From positions 1 through 64,000 of the forward strand of contig CBFIHE010000009.1 in assembly GCA_965662345.1 (NCBI GenBank): DNA of 64,000 nucleotides, read 5' to 3'. Origin of the DNA: UBA6049 sp965662345 (GTDB taxonomy: Bacteria > Bacteroidota > Bacteroidia > Flavobacteriales_G > Salibacteraceae). The notes under the pieces are model-generated. The model searched no databases. It was not told the origin of the DNA and worked only from the letters and a program-made list of their open reading frames with translations. The translations under genes were made by a program, and so were the position numbers. Shown here piece by piece: positions 52,005 through 61,998 of the stretch (positions within the stretch are counted from its first letter, which is position 1; every line of letters begins with the position of its first letter).

Positions 52005-52841
52005 ATGAATTTTTCTGAATACATTACCAAAGCCCTCCAAGAAGATCTTGGTGATGGCGACCACTCTGCACTCTCTTGCATTCCTTCCACTGCTCAGGGC
52101 AAGGTGAAACTACTAGTCAAGGAAGAAGGCATCCTAGCGGGTATTGAACAAGCTAAGGAGGTCTTTCGTCAAGTAGATCCAAATATTCAACTGGACTTTT
52201 TCATGAAAGACGGAGACACCATGAAACCGGGAGATATAGCGTTTAAAGCCAAAGGATCAAGAATCAGCTTATTATCTGCAGAACGTTTAGCCTTGAATAT
52301 AATGCAGCGTATGAGCGGAGTAGCTACCCTAACAGAGCGTTATGTTAGATCTTGTCATGGAACAAAGGCTAAAGTTTTGGATACCCGCAAAACCACGCCT
52401 AACTTTAGGATTTTTGAAAAAGAAGCTGTTCGTATAGGAGGAGGCGTGAATCATCGTATGGGGTTGTACGACATGATTATGATAAAGGATAATCATATTG
52501 ATTTTGCAGGTGGAATTGAACAAGCATTAAACAGGGTTGAGGAGTATTTGAAACTAAAAGAAAAACAACTCAAGGTTGAAATTGAAGCCAGAGATATAAA
52601 GGAAGTAGAAGAAATTCTACAAGTTGGAAAAGGGCATAGAATAATGCTAGATAACTTCAATTATGAGGATACCCGCACAGCTGTGGAGCTTATTGGTAAT
52701 TCATTCGAAACAGAATCCTCCGGTGGAATAACACTTGAAACAATTCGTGAATATGCACTTTGCGGAGTGGACTACATATCTGTTGGTGCTCTAACCCACT
52801 CTTATGTTGGGGTTGATATGAGCTTGAAAGCAGATATCTAA
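52005..52841 (+). CDS. nadC: Nicotinate-nucleotide pyrophosphorylase (carboxylating)
   Basis: 278 residues. Makes nicotinate mononucleotide from quinolinate and PRPP in de novo NAD synthesis. Seen: EDLGDGDHSA at the start, LAERLALNIMQRMSGVAT-type core (written SAERLALNIMQRMSGVAT here), VLDTRKTTP (Arg and Lys for PRPP), GGGVNHRMGLYDMIMIKDNH and IMLDNFNY. Complete. It follows DUF4783. Confidence 0.96.
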   Translation: MNFSEYITKALQEDLGDGDHSALSCIPSTAQGKVKLLVKEEGILAGIEQAKEVFRQVDPNIQLDFFMKDGDTMKPGDIAFKAKGSRISLLSAERLALNIMQRMSGVATLTERYVRSCHGTKAKVLDTRKTTPNFRIFEKEAVRIGGGVNHRMGLYDMIMIKDNHIDFAGGIEQALNRVEEYLKLKEKQLKVEIEARDIKEVEEILQVGKGHRIMLDNFNYEDTRTAVELIGNSFETESSGGITLETIREYALCGVDYISVGALTHSYVGVDMSLKADI

Positions 52842-52854
52842 AAACCCGAATTGA

Positions 52855-55800
52855 TTAATCTGTAATAATTGTGAAGTTAGATTGTATAACTTCATCTGAG
52901 CCATTGAGCTTAAGCACGTAGTAATAGACGCCATCACTCATAAACCTTCCGTCCCAATTATTGCGGTAGTCTTTAGATTCGAATACTAAGTCTCCCCAAC
53001 GATTGTAAATAAATAGTTCAGATCCTGGGAACAGTTCTAATTTGTCAAAGACCAATAAGTCGTTAATACCATCACCATTTGGCGTAATCACATTAGTAGC
53101 TTTAACCTTGCTATCAATTTCAAATCTTTTTTCTGCCCAAGCTGTACAACCTTCATCTGAGGCTACGGTTAATCGAATGGTGTAAACCCCATCACGTACA
53201 TAAGCATATTCAGGATCTTGAAGGGTTGAAGTACCTATTGTATCTCCAAAGTTCCAATCCCAAGAAGCTATATTTCCAGAAGAAAGTGTAGTTAAATCTG
53301 TAAACTGGTTAAGCTGCCCCATCACCGATTCGTCTTCAGGGTCTACCTCAAAGTCAACTACAGGTAGTGCATATGTCTGAATTTCATATTCGGCTGAATC
53401 AACACATCCAAAATCATTGGAAACCGTTAAGCTGTAAATTCCTGTTCTGTTAACATTGATTGTATCTGTAGTGTCTCCTGTACTCCAAAAATAATCCCCT
53501 ATTTCTGGAGTATATATGGTATAACTACCTTCAATGCAACCTGCAGAGTCACCAAGAATGGTAGCAAATACTTCTCCACTGGAAACGAAGAAGGTATCAG
53601 CAACATTTAAACACCCATTAGTATCTGTTACGGTTACAGTAAATCCACCCGTGCCCGCTACAGTAGTAGGTGTTGTGTATGCCGTACTCCAATAGTAAGA
53701 TGCGTATGATTGAGTAGTTGCCAGAACGGTTCCAGCAGAAGAACAATAAATCGTATCTCCAGTAATAACAGGGTTAGGTAGTGGAACGTAGCTAATCTGA
53801 ACAGAATCTGTTAATACACAACCAGCAACATCCGTAACGGTAACAGAGTAAAGTCCTGGTGAACTAACTCGGGTTGACGAAACCAGAGAACCATTGCTCC
53901 ATGTATAATCTGTAAACCGAGACTCAACATACAAGCTGTTCAAATCACCGTCACAAACGATACTATCACCAATAATCTCAAACCCAGTACCAGAGCTTAT
54001 CACGGTTACAGAATCAGATGCAACTGCACATGTATCTAGAGATACAATCACTTGATAATCACCAGGGCCAACAACTACAGAGTCTGCAGTGCCTCCTGTA
54101 TTCCACAAATAGTTATCAAAAAAAGCATCGACAGACAAAACAGTGGTACCGCCAGGGCAAACAAGCGTATCTCCCAGGATAGGGAACCCTTGCTTCAAGG
54201 TATCCACCTGGTGCGAATCTGAGGCGTTACAACCATTTAACCAAGCTGTAGCAGTGTAGTTTCCAGGCACTACAGACAACAACTGAGACGTATCTCCAGT
54301 ACTCCAAAATAGAGAATCCCATCCAGCACCTACATCAAGAACCACCGTATCTCCAGCACATGAATAAATGCCTCCTGAAATTTCTAGACTTGGAATATTA
54401 ATATCCTGAACTACCGTGAAAGTATCACGTGAACACCCATTTTGGGTTACAGTTACGGTGTAGGAACCTCCAGTGCTAATCGTTATAGAATTTGTTGTAT
54501 CGCCTGTATTCCAGCTGTACAACTGATACGTTGGAGAAACAGATAAAACGCCTGAGCTGTTAGAACAAACAGAAGTATCGCCAGTAATAAGCGGTTGCGC
54601 CAGATTGACTACATTCACAACAACTGTATCTGAATCTGAACAGGTAGTTCCTGCCTGATTTGTAATAGATACTGTTACCGTGTAACTACCTCCTGGTAAT
54701 AGTTCTGTTTGAGAAACTCCAGAAGTAGACCATGAGTAAGCATCAAAACCCACACCTGCATCTACTAGAACACTATCTCCATTGCATGAAGGACCAGCCG
54801 GGGTAAGCGCAGCATACGAATCTACACCCAAGGAACTGACTCTAAAGCTATCTATGGCAGAACACCCGCCTAGCGTGGCCGTTACGAAATAAATTCCAGG
54901 AAGGTTAACCTCAACAGAGTCTAGGGTGTCATTTGCTCCAGTGCTCCATTGATAATCTGTAAAACCTGGAGAAGCAAAAAGCATTGTTGTGTCAGGAAAG
55001 CAAAGCCAGTTCGCTCCTGAGATAGATAATGATGGAGTAGCGTCTTGAATTGTAAAAGCGGCTACTTCAGCGCATGAAGAATCTGAAACCGTTACAGTGT
55101 AAGTTCCTATCGGAACGCGAATAGTATCTGTAGTATCGCCCGTACTCCATAAATAGTTGCTGTATGCAGCAGTTAATGAGAGGGTTACACTATCGCCAGG
55201 ACAGGCAGATGTATCTCCTACAACCACAGGTCTTGGTGATAATGAGTCGAGTTCAACAGTAACAGGGAATACGGCAGTTCTCAAAGGAGAACCATTATCT
55301 TGAGCAAAAAATCTAACTGTGTCATATGGGTTTGCCGATGCCGAAAAACTAACAATAGTGTTTGTAAAGCCAGCAGCGATGTTACTACTAAGTTGAAATC
55401 CTGGTAAGTTAGATGTGGCATTTACCTGAGTAAGCTGATTGCTCTCAGGACCTATGAAGGTAATTTCATAATCAAAAGTGTCTACTCCACAAATTCTCAT
55501 GGTATCACTCAAGTCAACACCAGAAACTACAGGTGGAGTGTTTACAGAATCACAAGAGTTGATATAGAAATTTCTGAAATCTAACCATTGAACACCATCA
55601 GCCAGACCTCCTGGACCATCATAAGATGCATTGTTCATATTGAACCTGCCTATTTCCATGAAATCAGTTCCATTTCCTCGGTTCATACCGCAAACTGCTG
55701 GAACACCTTGGAAACCGTTAAGTCCATTACTTGCATCTCCAGTGGTCCATTGCATATCACCAAAGAAAAAACCAATGTTATAACCTAAAGGAAGTATTGG

Positions 55801-56322
55801 GTCTGTACCATCTGTAATTACTACCTGATACGTATTCTTGAGCGAGTCTCCTAATTGATAATGACTTACCTTTTCCCAAACCACTATTATGGATGAAGCG
55901 GTAACCTTATACTTCACAATCCCTTGCAAACGTGTGTCAACATCACTCCAAAAAGGGGCGATTAATCCAACATCTGCTACTGCCGGTAGTGGAAATGACA
56001 ATGGTGTATTGGCGGCAAATGGCCTTTGAACCGATAGGTTACCATTGTTATTGATGAATAAAGAATCAACCTGTTCTCCAAAGAAACAAAACGAGAAGGG
56101 CAGTTTAATTACCGCTGAAACGCTGTCGTCAGATGCAGGCAAAGCTTGCAAAAACGACCCGTCTACGGGCACAAACCCAGTCTTTGCTGCAACATTGCCA
56201 GGAGTAGCCCCCAGAGTTAGCAAAATATCTGTAGTAACATTTGCTTTGTTTTGCGCGGTGCTTTCATAGGCTAACAGAAACACTGACAAACAAAGCAAGG
56301 TATAGATGAAAACCTTCCTCAC
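52855..56322 (-). CDS. Large T9SS type B adhesin: NIDO domain, nine repeats, PKD, CHU_C
   Basis: 1155 residues. Signal peptide to about 24; start GTG. A NIDO-like domain (about 55-255: FINNNGNLSVQRPF, LIAPFWSDVDTRLQGIVKYK). A spacer (about 260-365). Nine repeats of 65-80 residues (about 370-985), each with a Y-x-W-[SN]-T-G motif, then a Thr/Val-rich strand and a Cys near GC. A PKD domain (about 988-1070: WDWNFGDTIGTS). A C-terminal gliding-motility domain (about 1075-1155: VITPNGDGINDLLVF, IYNRWGDLVFES, NWDGR). The last is the T9SS type B sorting signal. It would be a secreted or surface adhesin. Monocistronic. Confidence 0.9.
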   Translation of the reverse strand: MRKVFIYTLLCLSVFLLAYESTAQNKANVTTDILLTLGATPGNVAAKTGFVPVDGSFLQALPASDDSVSAVIKLPFSFCFFGEQVDSLFINNNGNLSVQRPFAANTPLSFPLPAVADVGLIAPFWSDVDTRLQGIVKYKVTASSIIVVWEKVSHYQLGDSLKNTYQVVITDGTDPILPLGYNIGFFFGDMQWTTGDASNGLNGFQGVPAVCGMNRGNGTDFMEIGRFNMNNASYDGPGGLADGVQWLDFRNFYINSCDSVNTPPVVSGVDLSDTMRICGVDTFDYEITFIGPESNQLTQVNATSNLPGFQLSSNIAAGFTNTIVSFSASANPYDTVRFFAQDNGSPLRTAVFPVTVELDSLSPRPVVVGDTSACPGDSVTLSLTAAYSNYLWSTGDTTDTIRVPIGTYTVTVSDSSCAEVAAFTIQDATPSLSISGANWLCFPDTTMLFASPGFTDYQWSTGANDTLDSVEVNLPGIYFVTATLGGCSAIDSFRVSSLGVDSYAALTPAGPSCNGDSVLVDAGVGFDAYSWSTSGVSQTELLPGGSYTVTVSITNQAGTTCSDSDTVVVNVVNLAQPLITGDTSVCSNSSGVLSVSPTYQLYSWNTGDTTNSITISTGGSYTVTVTQNGCSRDTFTVVQDINIPSLEISGGIYSCAGDTVVLDVGAGWDSLFWSTGDTSQLLSVVPGNYTATAWLNGCNASDSHQVDTLKQGFPILGDTLVCPGGTTVLSVDAFFDNYLWNTGGTADSVVVGPGDYQVIVSLDTCAVASDSVTVISSGTGFEIIGDSIVCDGDLNSLYVESRFTDYTWSNGSLVSSTRVSSPGLYSVTVTDVAGCVLTDSVQISYVPLPNPVITGDTIYCSSAGTVLATTQSYASYYWSTAYTTPTTVAGTGGFTVTVTDTNGCLNVADTFFVSSGEVFATILGDSAGCIEGSYTIYTPEIGDYFWSTGDTTDTINVNRTGIYSLTVSNDFGCVDSAEYEIQTYALPVVDFEVDPEDESVMGQLNQFTDLTTLSSGNIASWDWNFGDTIGTSTLQDPEYAYVRDGVYTIRLTVASDEGCTAWAEKRFEIDSKVKATNVITPNGDGINDLLVFDKLELFPGSELFIYNRWGDLVFESKDYRNNWDGRFMSDGVYYYVLKLNGSDEVIQSNFTIITD

Positions 56323-56421
56323 TTTAGGTTATTTTTGGGTTTAGATTGTCTAACGAAAATATAAATAATACGCTATGCCGAATGCGGTTAACATGTGTAA
56401 TTTCAACAGTTTGTGCTTCAT

Positions 56422-58308
56422 ATGAAATATGCTATTGCTATTTTAGCGTTGTTTTTGACTTGGATTAGCAAGCCGTTAATTAGTCAAAACACCCAAACTT
56501 CTTACGATATCGCCTTACAAAAGGTGTTAAAACAAGCAGCTTACGATTCTACTTTTACACTGAAAAACCCTGCATCTATAGTTAAGGCGGTTAGAAAGAA
56601 TTACTTGAGGCAACGTTACAGGCTTCCTGGTGCTGAGACGGCTACAGACCAAAGTGTGACCTACAGTAAAGTAGCTTATTCTGTTACAGGGATAAACTAC
56701 TTACTGGATTCTGTACAAAGAGATTCGTTACTAGGCTATGCTAGAAATGCGAAGGCGATTACAATGAATGAGTTTGTTGCAACCCTCAGGCAAATAAATC
56801 CAGAGGCAGCAAGCTACTTCAGTCTATTTCATGCAGAAGACTTCCCATTGGATATCAAGCGAGTGAATCAGAAAAATGGAAGTATTGGCTATCGTTTTAA
56901 TGGAGAGCCTTCTTGGCCTTTGTCTGTTTCCATTAAAGATTCTACCTCTCTGATGACACCTTCAACTCAATATGATATAACTCCTGCCAATCCATTTCCT
57001 AGATTCAGCTTAAAAAATCAGACTGAGCCTGTACAACTGAACTTTCCTGCCCTCATACCTGAACGGAATCTCCTAAATAATGGAACGGATAGCCCTATTG
57101 ATTTTAGTTATGGACATTTTAAAAAAATAGGATTTACAGACAAAGTACTGGGTGTACAATGGAGACCTGATGCTTGGTTTAACGGATATGATGGAGTTAA
57201 AATTGGTGCTCGAATAAAATCTGCGCATTTGAGTGAATGGCATAAAGTAGACGCTGGTGTTTATTATTCAACTGGCTTAGGACAGGGACCTACAACTGGT
57301 AATGCCAATAACTATCAAACAATTAGCTGGTTCTTAAATTACTCTACACGGCTTGATGATTTTATTCCAAATGGAACCTTAGGAGCATATGCTGGTCAGC
57401 TAGATGGACTGGATAAATACTCAGGAATGTTCGCTGTAAACTCACGTTCAGGCAAAACCAAAGTTAGCTTCTTGACCACCTATATGAATAGAAAAGAAGC
57501 TGACTATGTGAACTATCTTTTTGATGCAAGAGAGTGGGGAGAAGATCAGCTCAACGCTTTCATGGAATTCAGTTTATCTCACAAATACAGCCATTCATCT
57601 GGTTTTGGAGGGTGGAAAATAGCACTAAGAGGAAACGCTCCTGGTAGCGACTACAACTATGGCTTTCTGAACATGGAGAGTAAAAACCGACAAGAATTTA
57701 AGGGAATCCCCTTGAATATTCGGGTGTATGGACAATATGGATGGGGTAACTCCTATGCTCCAGAGTCTATGTTATACCTAGCCGGTGCAAATCCAGAATC
57801 TAGATACAACAATCCACTCAGCCGATCTGCAGGCATCATACCCAATGATTGGGGAACCTATGGTAACCAGGCGAATAACTTTCATGAATCTGGAGGATTA
57901 AACTTAAGAGGCTATGCGGGCTACGTGGCGCCATACCAAGCTCCTGGCGATATTCAAAAATTGACTTACCGAGGTACAAGCGGAGCCTCTGTTTCTGCAG
58001 AGCTACCATGGACAGAGCTTCTTAACATGCACATGGGTGGTCTAGAGCGCTATGGTAGATTCAGTTCCTACATTTTTGGAGATTTAGGAGTGATTAACGC
58101 CAATTTACCTGGTGAAGATATTCAATGGGCAAGTGCAAGAGCCGATGCTGGAATTGGCGCATATTGCGAAATAGAACAATGGGGTAAATACACTGACTTG
58201 AATCCTGTGGTTATTCGCTTTGATGTTCCTTTTTGGGTAAATAGTCCTGCTGCAGGTGAAGATTATATTGCCTTCCGATGGGTATTAGGAGTAAGTAAAA
58301 CGTTTTAA
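56422..58308 (+). CDS. Outer-membrane beta-barrel-like protein
   Basis: 628 residues. Signal peptide (YAIAILALFLTWISKPLISQ), then a helical N-terminal part (about 30-150) and a long beta-strand-rich part ending in the aromatic YIAFRWVLGVSKTF, as outer-membrane barrels do. LNLRGYAGYVAPYQ recalls RGY motifs of Omp85-type barrels, but overall similarity is too weak to assign it. It follows the adhesin gene (divergent) and overlaps the GNAT-like gene by one base. The ATG at 56422 is chosen over a GTG three codons upstream. Confidence 0.72.
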   Translation: MKYAIAILALFLTWISKPLISQNTQTSYDIALQKVLKQAAYDSTFTLKNPASIVKAVRKNYLRQRYRLPGAETATDQSVTYSKVAYSVTGINYLLDSVQRDSLLGYARNAKAITMNEFVATLRQINPEAASYFSLFHAEDFPLDIKRVNQKNGSIGYRFNGEPSWPLSVSIKDSTSLMTPSTQYDITPANPFPRFSLKNQTEPVQLNFPALIPERNLLNNGTDSPIDFSYGHFKKIGFTDKVLGVQWRPDAWFNGYDGVKIGARIKSAHLSEWHKVDAGVYYSTGLGQGPTTGNANNYQTISWFLNYSTRLDDFIPNGTLGAYAGQLDGLDKYSGMFAVNSRSGKTKVSFLTTYMNRKEADYVNYLFDAREWGEDQLNAFMEFSLSHKYSHSSGFGGWKIALRGNAPGSDYNYGFLNMESKNRQEFKGIPLNIRVYGQYGWGNSYAPESMLYLAGANPESRYNNPLSRSAGIIPNDWGTYGNQANNFHESGGLNLRGYAGYVAPYQAPGDIQKLTYRGTSGASVSAELPWTELLNMHMGGLERYGRFSSYIFGDLGVINANLPGEDIQWASARADAGIGAYCEIEQWGKYTDLNPVVIRFDVPFWVNSPAAGEDYIAFRWVLGVSKTF

Positions 58309-59207
58309 TGGCTGTACTTAATCAAGACAGGTACCGAGAACTAGCACCAGAACATGTATCCATATTTGGTCAACCATATTGGCTTGATGCCATATGCCCA
58401 AATACATGGGATGCCATTGTTATAGAAGGCCATAACTCATTAATTCTATGGCCTTATCATTTTAAAAAGAAATGGGGCTTTAAAGCCATGTTGATGCCAG
58501 AAGTTAGTTTGTTCATGGGGCCTTTTGTTCAAGGTATTCCTACTGCAACAGAACTTGGAGAATTACTCAATCAACTTTCTGAATTTGACAAGATTGCTTA
58601 CCAAACCCATCACGGTTTCAATCTCCCTGAGTTTCTTCCCTCGTCAGAATTCGGTTTTAAAAAACGCACCCATTATGAGTTGAACCCGAAACAATATCCA
58701 GAAGAGGATTACAATACACTTACCTCACGTAAGCTTAAAAAAAGAGCCGCAGATGTACAGTTGACAAAAACTTTTAATCCCAATGCATTTATAGCCCTTT
58801 CAAGAGAATCGTACAAAGCGCAAGGGGTTGAAACCCCATTTAGTGAAGAAACCATTCACCGTCTTATTCAAGTATGCAAAGAACAAAGCTGCGGCCATAT
58901 CGTAGAAGCATATACGCCTTCAGGAGTTGCAGCAGCTGCTTGGATCGTATATGACAAAAAAACCACTTACTATTTCTTGAGCGGAATTGACAGATCGCTT
59001 CCAGATTACGGTGCCATCGTGAAAATAATTCACCAGGCCATAAACGAAACATTTGAATCTAATAAGACCTTTAATTTCTACGGATCGGAAGTGCCTGGTG
59101 TTGCTCGGTTTATGCGTGGATTTGGTGCTCTACCCAGCTACAGCTACCTGCTTGAATATACGGGGAGCCCAGTTGTGAAAATCGCAGATAAAATCAGAAA
59201 CCGCTAA
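58308..59207 (+). CDS. GNAT/FemAB-like acyltransferase
   Basis: 299 residues. The C-terminal half (about 135-285) has the GNAT-like pattern of FemX/Acetyltransf_6 proteins: SRKLKKRAADVQLTK, ALSRESYKAQGVETPFSEE, then the GVAAAAWIVYDKKTTYYFLSG beta bulge and FNFYGSEVPGVARFMRGFGA, where RGFG is common in this family. FemAB enzymes transfer amino acids from aminoacyl-tRNA, others transfer acyl groups from CoA; which applies is open. It overlaps the barrel gene upstream by one base and the convergent PLP enzyme gene by 4 nt. Confidence 0.75.
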   Translation: MAVLNQDRYRELAPEHVSIFGQPYWLDAICPNTWDAIVIEGHNSLILWPYHFKKKWGFKAMLMPEVSLFMGPFVQGIPTATELGELLNQLSEFDKIAYQTHHGFNLPEFLPSSEFGFKKRTHYELNPKQYPEEDYNTLTSRKLKKRAADVQLTKTFNPNAFIALSRESYKAQGVETPFSEETIHRLIQVCKEQSCGHIVEAYTPSGVAAAAWIVYDKKTTYYFLSGIDRSLPDYGAIVKIIHQAINETFESNKTFNFYGSEVPGVARFMRGFGALPSYSYLLEYTGSPVVKIADKIRNR

Positions 59208-60445
59208 GACCAAAAATGCACCACGTCTTCGTCTCTTTCTTTTGCCTTTAAAACAGATAGTTCACTGCCCATTTTAGCCAATACCTTTGGAAATGCCCTA
59301 CTGCAGTGCTTGCTCCAAAGAGCAAATGAGTTAGCTCCAGTATCGCTTATTAGCAACCAGTCTCCTGGGTTGGCACTAACTAGTTCAATATCTCTGAAAG
59401 GAAAGTCTCCTCCAAAGCATAACGGACCTGCTACATGGGTTTTTATAGTAGAAGTATCAGCGAGTTCTGCGTTAGATCTATAAATACTAAGCTTATGCGA
59501 CCACTTACCTTCTTGGTAGCTTTCCCTTAACAGAATGTCCGCTCCACTATGGGTAATTAAAACCTGAAGGTCTTCCTCTTCTTTTACATATTCAATTCTA
59601 GAGGCTATCCACCCGCCATGCGCATGGGTATATCTTCCAAATTCTGTGAGCATTTCAAAAGTACCATCCCACAATTCTGGGCATGACTCCCTAAGTAGGT
59701 TTGCGTAAGAAGAAATCTCAAATGGCTCACCAGAATAATTTACTGGGAAACCGCCACCAATATTTATCCTCTTAATTCTTTTAGAACCAATGCTTTTATT
59801 CATCTTCAAAGCCAAATCAACAACACGTCTTATTCCTTTGACTTGATTTTCTAGAGCGCCAAATTGAGAGCCTTGATGAATATGTAAATCTTGGATGTTA
59901 GGATTTGCTTCTACAGCATTGATTAGTTCCGCCTCGCGTTGATGCCAAATACCAAACTTACCAGACTTACCAGAAACATCTAACACAGGGTCTGATGCCG
60001 TTTTATAACCCACTGTGATTCTAAGCCCCATTCGAAGATTATGGTGTACTGGATACCTTTCAAGCTCTTCCAATGAATCTATATTCACGGTAGAATCATG
60101 AGCATGCTCCAACATCCAGGCAATTTCACTCCTTGTTTTGACTGGGGAGTCAAAAACAATATCTTCTGGTTTAAAGCCAGCGTAAAGCGCCAACTTTACC
60201 TCTTGTAGAGAAGCTGCTTCTGCGAGAAAACCGCGTTTCTGAATAAAAGATAAAACTCCTGCTAATGGATTCGATTTGATGGCTACTGCATGCCTACAAT
60301 GACTCGGAAAATGCTTCTGAAGCGAATTCAATCGATTATCAAGCACATCAAAATCTTGAACAATTACTAAGTCGTCTGATTCATCAATTAAATCAGACTC
60401 CATAAAGCGTTTCAGCATAGCTGCCTGCTCAGCAGCGGATATCAT
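59204..60445 (-). CDS. Fold-type III PLP enzyme (diaminopimelate-decarboxylase-like)
   Basis: 413 residues. PLP lysine Lys57 in AIKSNPLAG, HIHQGSQ (about 190-196), INIGGGFP (PLP phosphate loop), EFGRYTHAHGGW with the Glu-x-Gly-Arg pair, and GPLCFGGDF with the Cys of the alanine-racemase/DAPDC C-terminal domain. The usual YN at the C-terminus is replaced by HC, so the substrate likely differs from diaminopimelate. It is translationally coupled to the fold-type I gene (ATGA overlap), which suggests a two-enzyme route to an unusual amino acid or amine. Confidence 0.78.
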   Translation of the reverse strand: MISAAEQAAMLKRFMESDLIDESDDLVIVQDFDVLDNRLNSLQKHFPSHCRHAVAIKSNPLAGVLSFIQKRGFLAEAASLQEVKLALYAGFKPEDIVFDSPVKTRSEIAWMLEHAHDSTVNIDSLEELERYPVHHNLRMGLRITVGYKTASDPVLDVSGKSGKFGIWHQREAELINAVEANPNIQDLHIHQGSQFGALENQVKGIRRVVDLALKMNKSIGSKRIKRINIGGGFPVNYSGEPFEISSYANLLRESCPELWDGTFEMLTEFGRYTHAHGGWIASRIEYVKEEEDLQVLITHSGADILLRESYQEGKWSHKLSIYRSNAELADTSTIKTHVAGPLCFGGDFPFRDIELVSANPGDWLLISDTGANSFALWSKHCSRAFPKVLAKMGSELSVLKAKERDEDVVHFWS

Positions 60446-61839
60446 TCCTGTTCGTAGTTTTTAGCAGCCTCCTTAATAATCTCTATCACTCGTCTTTCTA
60501 GGTCAGAATCAATGCCAGACTTAATCATATGCCTTATACTGTAAGACCCTAAGGCCAATCGGATGAACGCTTTATTCAAATATTTTACGGGCTGACCAAT
60601 AATCAACTTGGTATTTCCGTTAAGTCCTGTATGCTCCGTTAAACTTATTTTTTTGTAAACCTCACGCAACTCAGGCTCAGAGTAATAGGTCCCATCTGAC
60701 TTCTTCAAACGGAAAGAGATGATGGTTTTATTGGTGATTTCACCATCAGGCATTAATTCAAAAACATCGTTATTGGCAGAAAGCTCTCGAATGATTAAAT
60801 CATACCAGTTATTCATAACCTCCATCACTTCACTAACGGAGAATTCAGAGATTTGAGCCATCTCGTAAATAGCTGCTTCCCAGCGAAGCAATAGGCCTTT
60901 ATTATTGAAATCTCTAAAGTGCTTTCTCATCCAAGGTAGAGCAGCGGGAATATCGTTCTTGGAAAACACCTTAGCAAATGGCTCATAAACTGAAGCATCT
61001 CTGTCTTGTGGAAGCGTATCCAAAAACTTCTTTGGCACCAGAAGTGCACCGCAGTAAGGAGGCGCCTGATAAAATTTAGAACCAGTAATCATCACCATCG
61101 CTCCCAAGCCTATTAGTCTGTTTACCAAGTCACTGGGCGCTCGCAACTGACACATATCAATCACCCAAATAGGGTTCCCAGGGGACCTAGGAATAATAGT
61201 AACGTTATCTTCTATCCCACTCTTACTACCAATAACCAAATTACCGATAACAGAGGGTTCATTCTCCAATTCCTTGAGCTTCTCTACCAAAGCTGCTCTG
61301 TGGTTAAGGATGTTCCCATTCTCATCCCTAGCATCAAAGTAGTACGTGTTTACATCACATTGGTCAGAAAGCTTTTCTCCCTTGGAGACCTTTTCGCCAA
61401 ACTGACTTAACTCGGCAAAGTACCTACCACTTGCAGCATTAGGTGTTCCAGACCCTAGCTCTTCTGGGCATGTAACCAAGTTGTGGATGGGTTTGCCAGG
61501 ATTCAAGATAGACGCAAACAACAAAGAATAGTAATTCAATCCTGTTCCAGACGGAGCAAAGAATACTTCAAACTCTCCATCAATAGAAGCTCCTGCTAAC
61601 TCTTTAATAGCGCTGCGCTGTCTCTCAACTTCTTTCTCAAAGTTTGAATCGTTCACCCGATTAGAAACCTCTGCTAAGTGGGCATAACTTTCAACGTTTA
61701 ACGTATTGCAGGTACATGACCCTCTGAACAGGGTATCGGTATATTTTGCAGGGTTGATAAAATTCTTATTCAACCCGTTATCTTTCAATAAAATGCGTTC
61801 ATCTCCTCCTGAGGTTAGAAGACCTGATAAATCACTCAT
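60442..61839 (-). CDS. Fold-type I PLP enzyme, unrecognised subfamily
   Basis: 465 residues. The order fits an aminotransferase class V-like fold: PLP phosphate site APSGTG (95-100), Asp228 and Gln231 in VIDMCQL, and the PLP lysine Lys255 in ITGSKFYQAPPYCGALLVPK. The N-terminal motif LLTSGGDERI and FRGSCTCN are unusual and I cannot place them. Lack of a free catalytic Cys at the desulfurase site argues against sulfur transfer. It precedes the fold-type III gene, overlapping it by 4 nt, and is divergent from the flippase gene, with TAnnTTTG-like elements for both. Confidence 0.72.
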   Translation of the reverse strand: MSDLSGLLTSGGDERILLKDNGLNKNFINPAKYTDTLFRGSCTCNTLNVESYAHLAEVSNRVNDSNFEKEVERQRSAIKELAGASIDGEFEVFFAPSGTGLNYYSLLFASILNPGKPIHNLVTCPEELGSGTPNAASGRYFAELSQFGEKVSKGEKLSDQCDVNTYYFDARDENGNILNHRAALVEKLKELENEPSVIGNLVIGSKSGIEDNVTIIPRSPGNPIWVIDMCQLRAPSDLVNRLIGLGAMVMITGSKFYQAPPYCGALLVPKKFLDTLPQDRDASVYEPFAKVFSKNDIPAALPWMRKHFRDFNNKGLLLRWEAAIYEMAQISEFSVSEVMEVMNNWYDLIIRELSANNDVFELMPDGEITNKTIISFRLKKSDGTYYSEPELREVYKKISLTEHTGLNGNTKLIIGQPVKYLNKAFIRLALGSYSIRHMIKSGIDSDLERRVIEIIKEAAKNYEQE

Positions 61840-61861
61840 GAGTATATGCTAATTTAATCAT

Positions 61862-61869
61862 CAAAACTA
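61862..61869 (-). promoter_or_regulatory. Putative -7 element (TAGTTTTG) of the PLP gene pair
   Basis: Exact TAnnTTTG match on the minus strand, 22 nt before the ATG at 61839. Confidence 0.5.
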
Positions 61870-61984
61870 CATATTCTTACTCGCATGGTAGGAGTACATA
61901 GCCCATGGAAATCGCAAACTGAAAAAGAATATAACAAATTGACCCTTTAATTTGGAAAATATCTCTTTTGTCAACACTTATCGC

Positions 61985-61992
61985 TAATCTTG
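61985..61992 (+). promoter_or_regulatory. Putative -7 element (TAATCTTG) of the flippase gene
   Basis: Matches TAnnTTTG at five of its six fixed positions and ends 6 nt before the ATG at 61999, like several other short-leader genes here. Confidence 0.4.
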
Positions 61993-61998
61993 TTTTGA

